From an uncultured Gammaproteobacteria bacterium (GTDB lineage Bacteria; Pseudomonadota; Gammaproteobacteria; Berkiellales; Berkiellaceae), in the NCBI GenBank assembly GCA_902826485.1, contig CADEEZ010000012.1:1-64000 (forward strand): a stretch of 64,000 bases of DNA, in the 5' to 3' direction. The notes under the pieces are model-generated. The model made no database searches, had not been told where the DNA came from, and was given only the letters and a program-made list of their open reading frames with translations. The position numbers and the translations under genes were made by a program. Positions 46,137 to 55,437 of the stretch are shown here, in pieces; the first letter of the stretch is position 1; every line of letters starts with the position of its first letter.

Positions 46137-48497
46137 CTAAGTTTTAAAAGACTTTTTGTTTTTGGGCGTATTATTTTCTATTAAGGTTTGAATAGCCGTT
46201 TCATCCATCCAAGCATGTTTTTCATTATGGTTAGAAAAATTGCATTGTCCTCTTTTTCCTTCATGATTTTTAAATTTATTACAAAAATTAATTTTATCAT
46301 TTTTATCCATAAAGGTAATTTCGTACAATCCACTTGCTGATTTACCAGGTAATATGACACCAATATTTTTAGTATGTCGTCCTGCAGTTGGAAAGAAGAC
46401 ATCGATAGCCTCTTTAATTTCAGGCACAGTAGGTAATATAATAGTGCTAGATGATAGGTTAGTGTTTTGAGATGAGGTTTGGGACTGAGTCTGCGTTACG
46501 CCATATCTGAGTTCATCGCTTGTAACGGTAAGAATTGGTTTGATATGTTTTCTTTGAGGAAGACTAGAATCAATCTCATCCCCGTACTTGCGAAAGGTCA
46601 TAGCAGGCTTATTTAGAACGTTGTGTATCAGTACTTGGTTTGCCTCAAGAAGCCAATCAAGTGCCGATTCATTCATTAAAATGCTCTTTTTGTCATTTTT
46701 GGAAATAATACATTTTTGATCGCTGCGCAAGTCTTTTGAAAATTCTTTATGAAAGTCAGCACTATCTTTTTTGCTTTCAAAGTTGATTTGATAAGATTCA
46801 CTGTTATCTGATTGTGTATGCGGAATGATTTCAAAACTGACTTTTCTCTTCTCGTCGAAGACTTTAAAATAATTGTCTATCGATTCTTTTATTTCCAAAA
46901 TTTTACTAGAAGGTGTTGTGCTAGACGATTCATTCGTATTTTGAGATGGAGTATGCATTTTGCTTGATGCAGCATGGGGCGTATAGGACGATTTATTTTT
47001 AGGCGTTGATGTGGGGTGTATTTCAGCCGTGTTATCTTTGCTCAGAGCTATTAAGGTCTTAATGGCTTTAGGAGCCATGTAAATTCTATCATCAAAATAA
47101 TAATCCTTATTGCATTCTTTACCATCTGATAGGGGAATAAATTTTCCATAAAATTTATCTCTATCTTTTACACTTCCAAAGGCGATTCCGTACCACTCAT
47201 CCGTCGATTCATTTTCTGGCCATATATCAACAGAATAATTAGAATCTCGTTCATCTAAAGGAAAGACTATATTTAATGCTTCTTTGATTTCAGAAATTCT
47301 AATAGGGGACTTCGTGCCAGATGATTCATTTGTGTTGTTTTGAGATGTTTTTTTATTTGATGTCGCATGGGGCGCATTGGTCGAAATACTAGATTTTGAA
47401 CTGAGCTTTTGTATTTTCGACATACTATTTTCACTGAGGCTGATAAGGGTGTTAATAGCCCTATCACTCATCAAAAGGTCTAAGTCACTAGTTTTAGAAT
47501 AATGGCAACTTCCGCCTCCTTGCAGATCCCTAAATTTTCTGAATTTTTCACAAAAATTAAGTTGATCATCTTCATCATTAAAACTAATTTCATTGTATCC
47601 GCTTTTGGTTTTATCAGATGGCATGATGTTAATGGCTTTGATCGAATTACGTTCATTTAAGGGAAAGAATATATTTATCGCTTCTTTTATTTCAGCAGCA
47701 GTAGGGGATGATACTGTCGTGCTAGACGATATATTAGTATTTTGCGATTGTGCAAGAGTTTTGTTTGATGCAGCTGCGTTTGATTTTACAAATTGCACCG
47801 CATTTTTTTTGATGATTTGGCGTTGTTTTTGATGCATAAAGGCGGACGTCAGCACACCTTCTTTTCCAATTTTGACCTTGGTGTTCTTTAATAACTCGAC
47901 ATTTTGGTCTTTATTGTAGAATTGATTTAATTTTTGTGTATAGACTAATTTTTCATTGTCACTGATAGTCGAATAATTATCTATTTTTCCAAGGGTGACG
48001 TGTAAATCAAATTTATCTGTATTCATATAATGCGAGGTTAAATCTAAATGTTTTTCGTGTTTAGATTTTGATTTGGCAGTATTTGATGCATCTGTAAAGG
48101 ATTGAGCGATAGCTAAAATTTTCTTATTGCTCTTAAGTTGCATAATAACATAGCCACTCTCCTCTGTAATTCTAAAGCCAACGATAGAACGAGGGTTCAA
48201 ATAAGGTATGTTTTTGGAATCTAATTCTTGGTTTAAAGAGGCACATATATTATCATAATCCTTAATGGTATCCTTAGGAGGCATTTTTTTAATCGCTTCT
48301 AACCCTTTTTTTGTTTTACTGGGATTAACATAATAATTGGTTTGTCCAAAAGTGACATGATAATTAGAGGAGGGTTCTAATGCCATATCGGGCAATTTTT
48401 TCTGAAGAAGGCTTGCAATATTTTCGATATCATCAGGATTTTTCAGGTTCATTTTTAAGTTAAAATTGACGTTTCTTGGTGTGCTGAAATCTGTCAT
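46137..48497 (-). CDS. 2H-phosphoesterase-like domain followed by four diverged ~100-residue repeats
   Basis: The 786-residue protein begins with a domain carrying two H-x-T motifs, NYHVTFGQ (His47, Thr49) and FDLHVTLGK (His166, Thr168), the layout of 2H phosphoesterases that act on cyclic or 2',5'-linked nucleotides. Four repeats follow at about 252-358, 387-488, 519-620 and 678-776. Each opens with a Ser/Thr linker (SQNTNxSSST) and EIKEAI, has a central GxYxIxF-type strand and a Cys, and ends in an AIxTLI helix. There is no signal peptide. I know no protein with this layout. It lies 121 bases upstream of the 710-residue gene on the same strand. A role in the host is only inferred. Confidence 0.6.
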   Translation of the reverse strand: MTDFSTPRNVNFNLKMNLKNPDDIENIASLLQKKLPDMALEPSSNYHVTFGQTNYYVNPSKTKKGLEAIKKMPPKDTIKDYDNICASLNQELDSKNIPYLNPRSIVGFRITEESGYVIMQLKSNKKILAIAQSFTDASNTAKSKSKHEKHLDLTSHYMNTDKFDLHVTLGKIDNYSTISDNEKLVYTQKLNQFYNKDQNVELLKNTKVKIGKEGVLTSAFMHQKQRQIIKKNAVQFVKSNAAASNKTLAQSQNTNISSSTTVSSPTAAEIKEAINIFFPLNERNSIKAINIMPSDKTKSGYNEISFNDEDDQLNFCEKFRKFRDLQGGGSCHYSKTSDLDLLMSDRAINTLISLSENSMSKIQKLSSKSSISTNAPHATSNKKTSQNNTNESSGTKSPIRISEIKEALNIVFPLDERDSNYSVDIWPENESTDEWYGIAFGSVKDRDKFYGKFIPLSDGKECNKDYYFDDRIYMAPKAIKTLIALSKDNTAEIHPTSTPKNKSSYTPHAASSKMHTPSQNTNESSSTTPSSKILEIKESIDNYFKVFDEKRKVSFEIIPHTQSDNSESYQINFESKKDSADFHKEFSKDLRSDQKCIISKNDKKSILMNESALDWLLEANQVLIHNVLNKPAMTFRKYGDEIDSSLPQRKHIKPILTVTSDELRYGVTQTQSQTSSQNTNLSSSTIILPTVPEIKEAIDVFFPTAGRHTKNIGVILPGKSASGLYEITFMDKNDKINFCNKFKNHEGKRGQCNFSNHNEKHAWMDETAIQTLIENNTPKNKKSFKT

Positions 48498-48697
48498 AAA
48501 TTTCCCCTAACAAAAAATGAGTTGCCGCTACTGAAAATGAGACAACTGACTATTTGTAAAAGTTCAAGATAAAAGCACCCTTTTTCGTGTATGACGGCAA
48601 ATTTCCCTATGTGTACCTTCCCTATTGAATTGATAATCGCATAAAATAGGCACCCTAAGTTCTATTAAGCGTGTATATAATCCAGGAGCGCATTGCC

Positions 48698-50989
48698 GTG
48701 AATATGAGTATCAGTCAAACACTTGCTAGTGAATTAGCGGTTCAATTATGGCAAATAGAAGCAGCGCTTAAATTACTCGCAGAAGGGGCGACGGTGCCTT
48801 TTATCTCAAGGTACCGTAAAGAAGTGACTGGGGAATTAACCGATACACAACTTCGAGATTTAGAAGAGCGCTATACGTATCTAACCGAATTAGCTGACAG
48901 AAAACAAGCCATTTTAAAAAGCATTGAAGAGCAGGGTAAGCTCACCGACGAATTAAAAAAAGCCATTTTAGAAACAGACAACAAAGCACGTCTAGAAGAT
49001 TTATATTTACCCTACAAGCCCAAACGCAGAACAAAAGGCCAAATTGCCAAAGAAGCAGGGTTAGAGCCTCTAGCAGAAAGATTATTAGCCGATCCAATGC
49101 TGCATCCAGCTAGCATTGCCGCTGAATATTTGAATCCTGAACATAAAATAGAAACACCAGAACAAGCATTAGAAGGCGCCCGCCATATTCTCATGGAACG
49201 GTTTGTAGAAAATGCCGATTTGCTTGAAGATTTGAGAACACATGTTTGGCAAAATGGGTTATTGACCAGCGTGGTGACCAAAGATAAAGAACAAGAAGGC
49301 GCTAAATTTTCTGACTATTTTGAATATCAAGAAGCCATCAAAAAAGTCCCTTCTCATCGTGCCTTAGCCGTATTAAGAGGTCAAAAAGAGAATTTTTTAC
49401 GAGTAGATTTATTGCTGAACGAACAAGACGAGCTGGTGGCCGTTCAAAAAATAGCACATTGCTTTGAGGTTCAAAATCAGGGACGACCAGCCGATAGCTG
49501 GCTTAACCAAACCGTTGAGTGGACCTGGAAAATTAAATTAAAGCTAAAAATAGAAATGGATTTAATCACCAAAGTCCGCGAAGCTTCCGAAGAAGAGGCT
49601 ATAAAAGTTTTTAAAGATAATTTAAAAAACTTATTAATGGCAGCGCCTGCCGGTCGAAGGGCTGTGTTAGGGCTTGATCCGGGTTTGCGCACAGGCGTGA
49701 AAGTCGTCGCAGTGGACGAAACTGGGAAATTATTAAATTACATTACTATTTTCCCACACGCCCCCCGTAATGATTGGGATGAATCTATCAAGATTTTAGC
49801 TAAATTATCAGCCACTTATGGTGCTGAATTGGTGAGCATAGGGAATGGCACGGCTTCTCGTGAGACAGATAAACTGGTTGCTGAACTCATGAAAAAATTC
49901 CCTGAATTAAAATTAACCAAAATCGTTGTCTCTGAATCAGGTGCATCGGTGTATTCCGCCTCTGCATTAGCTTCAGCAGAATTTCCTGATTTAGATGTGA
50001 CTTACAGAGGCGCAGTATCGATTGCTCGCCGTTTGCAAGACCCACTTGCCGAATTAGTGAAAATCGATCCTAAAGCCATTGGGGTCGGGCAGTATCAACA
50101 TGATGTGAATCAAGTCAAATTAGGCAAAGGCTTAGAAGCGGTATTAGAAGACTGCGTGAACGCGGTGGGTGCTGATGTTAACACGGCTTCGGTGCCCTTG
50201 CTCAAGAGCATTGCAGGTTTAAATGAAACAGTTGCACAAAACATTGTGCAATACCGGGAAGCCAATGGCCGATTTTCCACTCGTGCTGCCATTAAAAAAG
50301 TGCCTCGATTGGGCGAAAAAACCTACCAACAAGCCATTGGATTTTTGCGCATTATGGGCGGGGAAAACCCTTTAGATGCGTCAGCAGTGCATCCTGAAGC
50401 TTATCCTGTGGTTAATAATATACTAGAAAAAACAGGTGTTTCTATCCAAACTTTAATGGGGAACACAGAGTTACTTCGGGGGCTTAAAGCGCAAGATTTT
50501 GCCAATGATAATTTTGGGGTGCCGACGGTACAAGATATTTTAACCGAGCTTCATAAGCCAGGACGCGATCCCCGTCCTGAATTTAAAATGGTCGAATTCA
50601 AAGAAGGCATCGAAACCTTACAAGATCTTAAAACAGGGTTAATCTTAGATGGCGTCGTAACCAATGTAACGAATTTCGGTGCTTTTGTAGACATTGGTGT
50701 ACATCAAGATGGCTTGGTGCATATTTCTCAAATGGCACAACAATTTGTTTCTGATCCGCATAAAGTGGTGAAAGTCGGTCAAATTGTGACAGTCAAAGTC
50801 ATTGAAGTAGATATCGCCAGAAAACGTATTCAACTGAGCATGCGTTTAAATGATGCTGCAGCCCCACAAGAGAAAAAGATGCATCAACCGGCATCTAAAA
50901 ATCAAGTTCAACGTGCTAAGCCCAAAGCGGAACCCATCATTAATTCGTCGATGGGAGATGCATTAGCAAAAGCCTTTGCTAAAAAATAA
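48698..50989 (+). CDS. tex: Tex family RNA-binding transcriptional accessory protein
   Basis: Tex is a cytoplasmic nucleic-acid-binding protein related to eukaryotic Spt6. The N-terminal part has VPFISRYRKEVTGELTDTQL. The YqgF-type RNase H fold begins at VLGLDPGLRTGVKVVAVD. A helix-hairpin-helix region (ASVPLLKSIAGLNETVAQNI) comes next, then an S1 domain at about 640-710 (GVVTNVTNFGAFVDIGVHQD). About 763 residues is standard. I use GTG 48698 (AGGAG ten bases upstream); ATG 48704 is equally possible. Confidence 0.95.
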   Translation: MNMSISQTLASELAVQLWQIEAALKLLAEGATVPFISRYRKEVTGELTDTQLRDLEERYTYLTELADRKQAILKSIEEQGKLTDELKKAILETDNKARLEDLYLPYKPKRRTKGQIAKEAGLEPLAERLLADPMLHPASIAAEYLNPEHKIETPEQALEGARHILMERFVENADLLEDLRTHVWQNGLLTSVVTKDKEQEGAKFSDYFEYQEAIKKVPSHRALAVLRGQKENFLRVDLLLNEQDELVAVQKIAHCFEVQNQGRPADSWLNQTVEWTWKIKLKLKIEMDLITKVREASEEEAIKVFKDNLKNLLMAAPAGRRAVLGLDPGLRTGVKVVAVDETGKLLNYITIFPHAPRNDWDESIKILAKLSATYGAELVSIGNGTASRETDKLVAELMKKFPELKLTKIVVSESGASVYSASALASAEFPDLDVTYRGAVSIARRLQDPLAELVKIDPKAIGVGQYQHDVNQVKLGKGLEAVLEDCVNAVGADVNTASVPLLKSIAGLNETVAQNIVQYREANGRFSTRAAIKKVPRLGEKTYQQAIGFLRIMGGENPLDASAVHPEAYPVVNNILEKTGVSIQTLMGNTELLRGLKAQDFANDNFGVPTVQDILTELHKPGRDPRPEFKMVEFKEGIETLQDLKTGLILDGVVTNVTNFGAFVDIGVHQDGLVHISQMAQQFVSDPHKVVKVGQIVTVKVIEVDIARKRIQLSMRLNDAAAPQEKKMHQPASKNQVQRAKPKAEPIINSSMGDALAKAFAKK

Positions 50990-51015
50990 GAATTTCTTGA
51001 TGGAACAATCTCGTA

Positions 51016-52434
51016 TTATTTTATGGCAGGATGAGATTTTCCAATCGAAATGCTCAGCAAATCTAAGCCTTTGTTTATTTCATCCGGATTAGTCACTTGA
51101 ATGCTTTGATTAAACCCAGGCAAAAATGCTTGACTGGGTCCAGTCAACACAAAGGGAGGTTTAGGCGCAAGCTTGGTATCTTGGGTATAAAATAAATTTA
51201 ATGCTTGATCTATCGATAATCGATTTTCTCTTAGCGGGTGCAACATGCCTGTAAGCACGGGATTATCACTCAAGTTGTTGTTAATGGCAGGAAGTTTAAA
51301 TTTATATAAGATATGCAACGCAATACCTGCCGCCCAAATATCATTGGCTGGATGGCAATAACAATAACAATAATTAGCGTTTTTTTTGTCTAAAAATTGA
51401 TTAGTTTCCGACATGTTAATAAAGATTTCTTTGCCATAACTGGGATAGCGACTTTGATGAAAATAGTCATAATAAAATTTAAAACGAGGGCTATTCTTTA
51501 TTTTGTTATAAATATAAGATATTTCAGGTGATTCATATGAAGTGCTCGCTAAGACCAATACGTCAGGACGTAAAGTGGGATGATATGCTATGCCAAAGTC
51601 AGTGATTTTTAGGCTAAAAAACCCATCTTTATCTGGATAAACTAAAAGATTGGTGATTTTAATATCTTGATGAATGACCCCTGCATCATGAATGTATTTT
51701 ATGCCTTGCAATAAATATTCAGCCATACGATTGCGTACCGTCGTCGATAAATTGTTTGGCGCGGTTTTACTTAAGAAGGTTTCAAGATCACCTAAAGCAT
51801 AGGGTGAATAATAACTTTGTTTAGCAAAATAGGGTATAGGTTGATTGTCTTCTGTGTGTTTTCGATATCCTGTTTTTTTTAGTTCCACGCCAATTGCCGT
51901 GACATTGATATGTTTTTCTGCCTCTATTCCTGCTTTCTCAACAATGGTTTGGGCTATCAATTCAGCCGTGCGGGCCTTTCTCAATTTTTTATCTATGGCT
52001 TTTTCGTTGTGCACATAAAATACGGCATTGGCCATTTTAAGAGGCGTTGGGGTATCAATTCGCCACGCCGGTTTGGTCGATTTGGTGGTCCCCACAAAAA
52101 CAGGTATCTGCGTTTTTTCTGTTATCCCGTCTTGATTCACCACTTTGCTTTTAGTCTCTAAAATAAGATTAATGTCAGAAGTGAGTGGATCAATAATAAA
52201 GTTTAGGGTTCTATCAAGTTGAGAGTCTTCTTTTGCTAAACGATGCGGTACATGATGAATTAATATGTTAAATATATCAGTTTGTTGTTGAGGTGCTTGA
52301 ATATAATGATAGATAGATTTTAATCCAGAGAAGCTAATCAACTCTTTTAATTCTTTAGGCAAGCCAAATTGATTTAATGCATTTAACTGTGTTTGCATCC
52401 TAACGAAGAACGCAGCAATTTTTTCTTTCATCAT
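51016..52434 (-). CDS. Eukaryotic-type protein kinase with HQD catalytic loop
   Basis: The C-terminal two thirds form a protein kinase. The catalytic loop is VIHQDIKITNLL (His255, Asp257, Lys259, Asn262), with Gln replacing the usual Arg of HRD. The metal motif is ITDFGIAY (Asp279), the APE-like motif is YESPEIS, and the late NDIWAAGIALH helix is present. The N-lobe is unusual, and I cannot locate the glycine loop or the VAIK lysine with confidence. About 110 extra residues precede it. There is no membrane segment, unlike typical PknB-type bacterial kinases, which fits an exported effector. The substrate is unknown. Confidence 0.75.
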   Translation of the reverse strand: MMKEKIAAFFVRMQTQLNALNQFGLPKELKELISFSGLKSIYHYIQAPQQQTDIFNILIHHVPHRLAKEDSQLDRTLNFIIDPLTSDINLILETKSKVVNQDGITEKTQIPVFVGTTKSTKPAWRIDTPTPLKMANAVFYVHNEKAIDKKLRKARTAELIAQTIVEKAGIEAEKHINVTAIGVELKKTGYRKHTEDNQPIPYFAKQSYYSPYALGDLETFLSKTAPNNLSTTVRNRMAEYLLQGIKYIHDAGVIHQDIKITNLLVYPDKDGFFSLKITDFGIAYHPTLRPDVLVLASTSYESPEISYIYNKIKNSPRFKFYYDYFHQSRYPSYGKEIFINMSETNQFLDKKNANYCYCYCHPANDIWAAGIALHILYKFKLPAINNNLSDNPVLTGMLHPLRENRLSIDQALNLFYTQDTKLAPKPPFVLTGPSQAFLPGFNQSIQVTNPDEINKGLDLLSISIGKSHPAIK

Positions 52435-52518
52435 TTTCAGCTTTAAACTAAAAATTAAATCATAGCATAAAATAATGAAAGTGTACGCCGATTTTGAAGC
52501 ACGAATGCTCCACTTTGA

Positions 52519-52548
52519 AAAAGGGGGGCAGGGGCGCTATCGCGCCCC
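52519..52548 (-). terminator. Rho-independent terminator of the double-glycine peptide pair
   Basis: On the minus strand the seven-base G+C stem GGGGCGC, loop GATA, GCGCCCC is followed by TGCCCCCCTTTTTC. It begins eight bases after the stop of the peptide gene at 52557. The T run is offset by a C-rich spacer, so the exact end is uncertain. Confidence 0.6.
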
Positions 52549-52556
52549 GGGGAGAT

Positions 52557-52781
52557 TTATTTAAAATCCGCTTTTATCGCAGCAGTCATCGCAGACCGAA
52601 GGGTGAGATCATCTGCACCTTCCATATTCGGATTTAAAATAACAGATTTAAAAATCTGATTGATTTTTTTCATCTCTTCAAAAGTACAAATATCAATAAA
52701 AGCCAACGTGGCTTCTTGGCAAGAAGGTTTGCCACAGCCACCAGCAATAACATCTAGCATGGATAAAGATAATGTTTTCAT
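52557..52781 (-). CDS. Double-glycine leader peptide, CGKPSC core
   Basis: This 74-residue peptide begins MKTLSLSMLDVIAGGCGKPS. The GG at 14-15 is followed by CGKPSC, and a third cysteine lies at about 32. The rest is helical and charged (FEEMKKINQIFKSVIL). The leader is close to that of the next peptide upstream (52795-52971). AGGAAG lies before the ATG. A hairpin terminator follows. Related double-glycine leaders are cut by C39 peptidases, but no such gene is in the window. Confidence 0.65.
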   Translation of the reverse strand: MKTLSLSMLDVIAGGCGKPSCQEATLAFIDICTFEEMKKINQIFKSVILNPNMEGADDLTLRSAMTAAIKADFK

Positions 52782-52794
52782 AGAAACTTCCTAT

Positions 52795-52971
52795 TTATTG
52801 TGTGTTTTCCAAAGTGGCATTCAGCACTCGGCGGATTACTTCTTCTTCAGGTAATGGCAGAGTTGTTTCGATAATAGGTGTTTCGATTTCGATATAGGAG
52901 GCGTCTTCACCACCACATTCACCACAACCACCGGCGATAGATTTTAAAGTAGATAAAGCTAATGTTTTCAT
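52795..52971 (-). CDS. 58-residue double-glycine leader peptide, CGECGG core
   Basis: This short gene begins MKTLALSTLKSIAGGCGECG and continues GEDASYIEIETPIIETTLPL to a stop at 52795. The leader matches the neighbour's at MKTL-LS-L--IAGGCG. The core is acidic with two cysteines (CGEC). GGAG lies six bases before ATG. It is only 13 bases upstream of the neighbour, so both are probably on one message that ends at the hairpin near 52519. It is short enough to be missed by a length cut-off. Confidence 0.65.
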   Translation of the reverse strand: MKTLALSTLKSIAGGCGECGGEDASYIEIETPIIETTLPLPEEEVIRRVLNATLENTQ

Positions 52972-52991
52972 AGGATACTCCAGTTTAAATT

Positions 52992-53867
52992 TTATTTATG
53001 GTTTTTAGGGTAACAAGCAGGGCAATGCTCTGCAATTTTGTAAAGCGGAGATTGCTGTTCTTCAACGGTCACAGGCATACGACAAGCAAAACATTGTGCT
53101 GTATCGGTTTCAACCAAATCAGGATTTAAAGCAACGCGTTGATCGAACACAAAACAATCGCCTTCGTAATGTGCTTCGCCACATTCTTCAAAATATTTTA
53201 AAATACCCCCATGTAGTTGATACACGTCTTTAAAGCCTTGGCTTATCATAAAGCTGGCGGCCTTTTCGCAACGAATACCCCCTGTACAACAAGTGACGAT
53301 GGTTTTATCTTTTAAGCTTTCGTCTAAATTTTTAACCGAATCAGGAAAAGCCCTAAACGTGCGAATAGGTAATTCTAAAGAATTTTTAAATTTTCCGAGT
53401 TTTATTTCATAGTCATTACGTGTGTCGAGCACAATAAGATTGGGATCATTGTCTAATCTGTCTTTTAATTCTTTTGCCGTGATATAAGGCGCTTTGAATT
53501 TGGAGGGCCTAATTTCAGGCACACCCATCGAGATAATTTCTTTTTTAATTTTGACTAACAAGCGTTTAAAAGGGGCTTGTTCAGATACACTTTCTTTAAA
53601 ATCGATGCCAGGTAAGGTGAGCAACATGGTTAAATAGGTTGTCATTTCTTCTATTGCACTGCGCGTCCCGGCTAAAAATAAATTAATGCCTTCATGAGCC
53701 AATAAAATGGTGCCTTTTAGATCTAGCTTGGTGGCTTTATTCTTGAGCATTCCTTTAAGCTCTTGAAGGTTAGTTAACTCCATAAAACAGTAAGCACTAA
53801 CGTTAATAATTTCGTTATTTAGGTCAATATTGGGAAGCGTTGCCGTAGAAACAGAAGTATTTATCAT
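52992..53867 (-). CDS. trhO: tRNA uridine(34) hydroxylase (rhodanese family)
   Basis: TrhO makes 5-hydroxyuridine at position 34 of several tRNAs, giving oxygen-dependent ho5U. The 291-residue protein has the N-terminal acylphosphatase-like part (LLAHEGINLFLAG) and the rhodanese domain with catalytic Cys194 in VTCCTGGIRCEKAASFM. The C-terminus adds a CxxC...CxxC zinc-ribbon (CFACRMPV, CPACYPKNHK), as in the longer family members. It is the last minus-strand gene before pcnB. The two double-glycine peptide genes lie 21 bases downstream on the same strand. Confidence 0.93.
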   Translation of the reverse strand: MINTSVSTATLPNIDLNNEIINVSAYCFMELTNLQELKGMLKNKATKLDLKGTILLAHEGINLFLAGTRSAIEEMTTYLTMLLTLPGIDFKESVSEQAPFKRLLVKIKKEIISMGVPEIRPSKFKAPYITAKELKDRLDNDPNLIVLDTRNDYEIKLGKFKNSLELPIRTFRAFPDSVKNLDESLKDKTIVTCCTGGIRCEKAASFMISQGFKDVYQLHGGILKYFEECGEAHYEGDCFVFDQRVALNPDLVETDTAQCFACRMPVTVEEQQSPLYKIAEHCPACYPKNHK

Positions 53868-54090
53868 AACGATTAACCTGTTGGACTGATGAAATTTGGG
53901 CTAATTTACCATAATACGCTTGATTTTTCATGCTCTGATTAGGAATATGCCCCTATTTTAGGGAGAGGACAAAGATAGCTATTTAACTTTTTTGGTTTTT
54001 TTGTTACAATCTGTCCTCTATAAATCAAGTTAGTGTTATGATAATTCAAGAATTTAAATCCTATTTTCCCAGTGTTGTGAACCTTACTAG

Positions 54091-55437
54091 ATGATCCGAA
54101 AGTTAATCAAAAATCTCAGTCAAGCCTTTTCAAAGCAGTCTAGCACTGCTTCTGCTAAGCATTTGCCCGATATTATTACTCGGGGCGAGCACGGCATTTC
54201 TAGAAGTGAAATCAGTGAGCATGCACTAAAAGTCTTATATCGTCTTCACAAAAATGGTTATCAAGGTTATTTAGTTGGTGGCGCTGTTCGAGAACTCCTA
54301 TTAGGCAAAAATCCAAAAGATTTTGATATCTCAACAGATGCTAAACCCGAGCAAGTCAAAAGATTATTTAGAAATTGTCGCATTATTGGTCGGCGATTTA
54401 GATTGGCCCATGTTTTTTTTGGTGACGAAATTATAGAAGTCGCAACATTTAGAGCGGCCAGTGAAATGGTCCATTCTGAGCATGGTATGGTGATGGCAGA
54501 CAATGTGTTTGGTACGCTTGAAGAAGATGCGTTTAGACGAGATTTTACAGTGAATGCCCTATATTACAACATTGCCGATTTTTCGGTGGTGGATTTTATG
54601 GGCGGCATGCAAGACATCAAAGACGGTATTCTGAGAATGATTGGCGAACCCGATGTTCGATTTAGAGAAGATCCCGTTAGAATCTTAAGAGCAGTACGGT
54701 TTTGTGCTAAATTAAATTTTAAACTGGCCGACAATTTATTAGCGCCCATGCAAGAACTGAAAGTGTTATTGCATAATGTTTCTTCCGCTCGTTTATATCA
54801 AGAATTGGCTAAGTTATTTTTCACGGGGCATGCCTTCGATACCTACGAATTATTAAAAAAACAAGAAATGCTGGGTTTTTTATTTCCTATCACCGAAAAC
54901 AGTTTAACGCAGCAGGTTTATCCTACTGATAAATTAATTATTCAAGTATTAAAAGATACCGATGAAAGGCTGTCACAAAATAAAACAGCAACCCCGGCCT
55001 TTTTATTCGCGGCCATGTTGTGGCACGCCGTGTGTGAACGAGCAAAATTATTGGTGCAAAGAGGGAAAAGACCTCACGCAGCCTTGTTTGATGCACAAGA
55101 CGAAATTTTATCAGAACAAACCAAAGTGATCAGTATCCCAAAAATGACGCAACAAACCATTAAAGAAATTTGGTCGTTGCAGTGGCGCTTAGAAAAAGCG
55201 TACCAGCGAAACGCCTTTAAACTCTTTTCACAATTGCGTTTTAGGGCAGGCTTAGACTTTTTAATCGCCCGAAATAAAATTGGCGAATATACGTTGCTAG
55301 CGGATTTTTGGCAACAATTTGCTTTGTTGTCCGAGCATGACAGAATCAAACACGTTAAATTATTACCTAAATTATTAAATAAAAAACAAGACAGTATTTA
55401 TCTTAAAAATTTAGGGTTGTTAAATAAAAAAACATGA
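54091..55437 (+). CDS. pcnB: Poly(A) polymerase I
   Basis: PcnB adds poly(A) tails that promote RNA decay. The nucleotidyltransferase core has YLVGGAVRELLLGKNPKDFD and FRNCRIIGRRFRLAHV, the metal-binding DFDIST and the RRDFTVNAL motif, followed by REDPVRILRAVRF. At 448 residues it is a little shorter than E. coli PcnB, with a shorter basic tail. A tRNA nucleotidyltransferase is less likely because the IIGRRFRLAHV motif is typical of poly(A) polymerases. It is coupled to folK by ATGA, as in E. coli. Confidence 0.93.
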   Translation: MIRKLIKNLSQAFSKQSSTASAKHLPDIITRGEHGISRSEISEHALKVLYRLHKNGYQGYLVGGAVRELLLGKNPKDFDISTDAKPEQVKRLFRNCRIIGRRFRLAHVFFGDEIIEVATFRAASEMVHSEHGMVMADNVFGTLEEDAFRRDFTVNALYYNIADFSVVDFMGGMQDIKDGILRMIGEPDVRFREDPVRILRAVRFCAKLNFKLADNLLAPMQELKVLLHNVSSARLYQELAKLFFTGHAFDTYELLKKQEMLGFLFPITENSLTQQVYPTDKLIIQVLKDTDERLSQNKTATPAFLFAAMLWHAVCERAKLLVQRGKRPHAALFDAQDEILSEQTKVISIPKMTQQTIKEIWSLQWRLEKAYQRNAFKLFSQLRFRAGLDFLIARNKIGEYTLLADFWQQFALLSEHDRIKHVKLLPKLLNKKQDSIYLKNLGLLNKKT

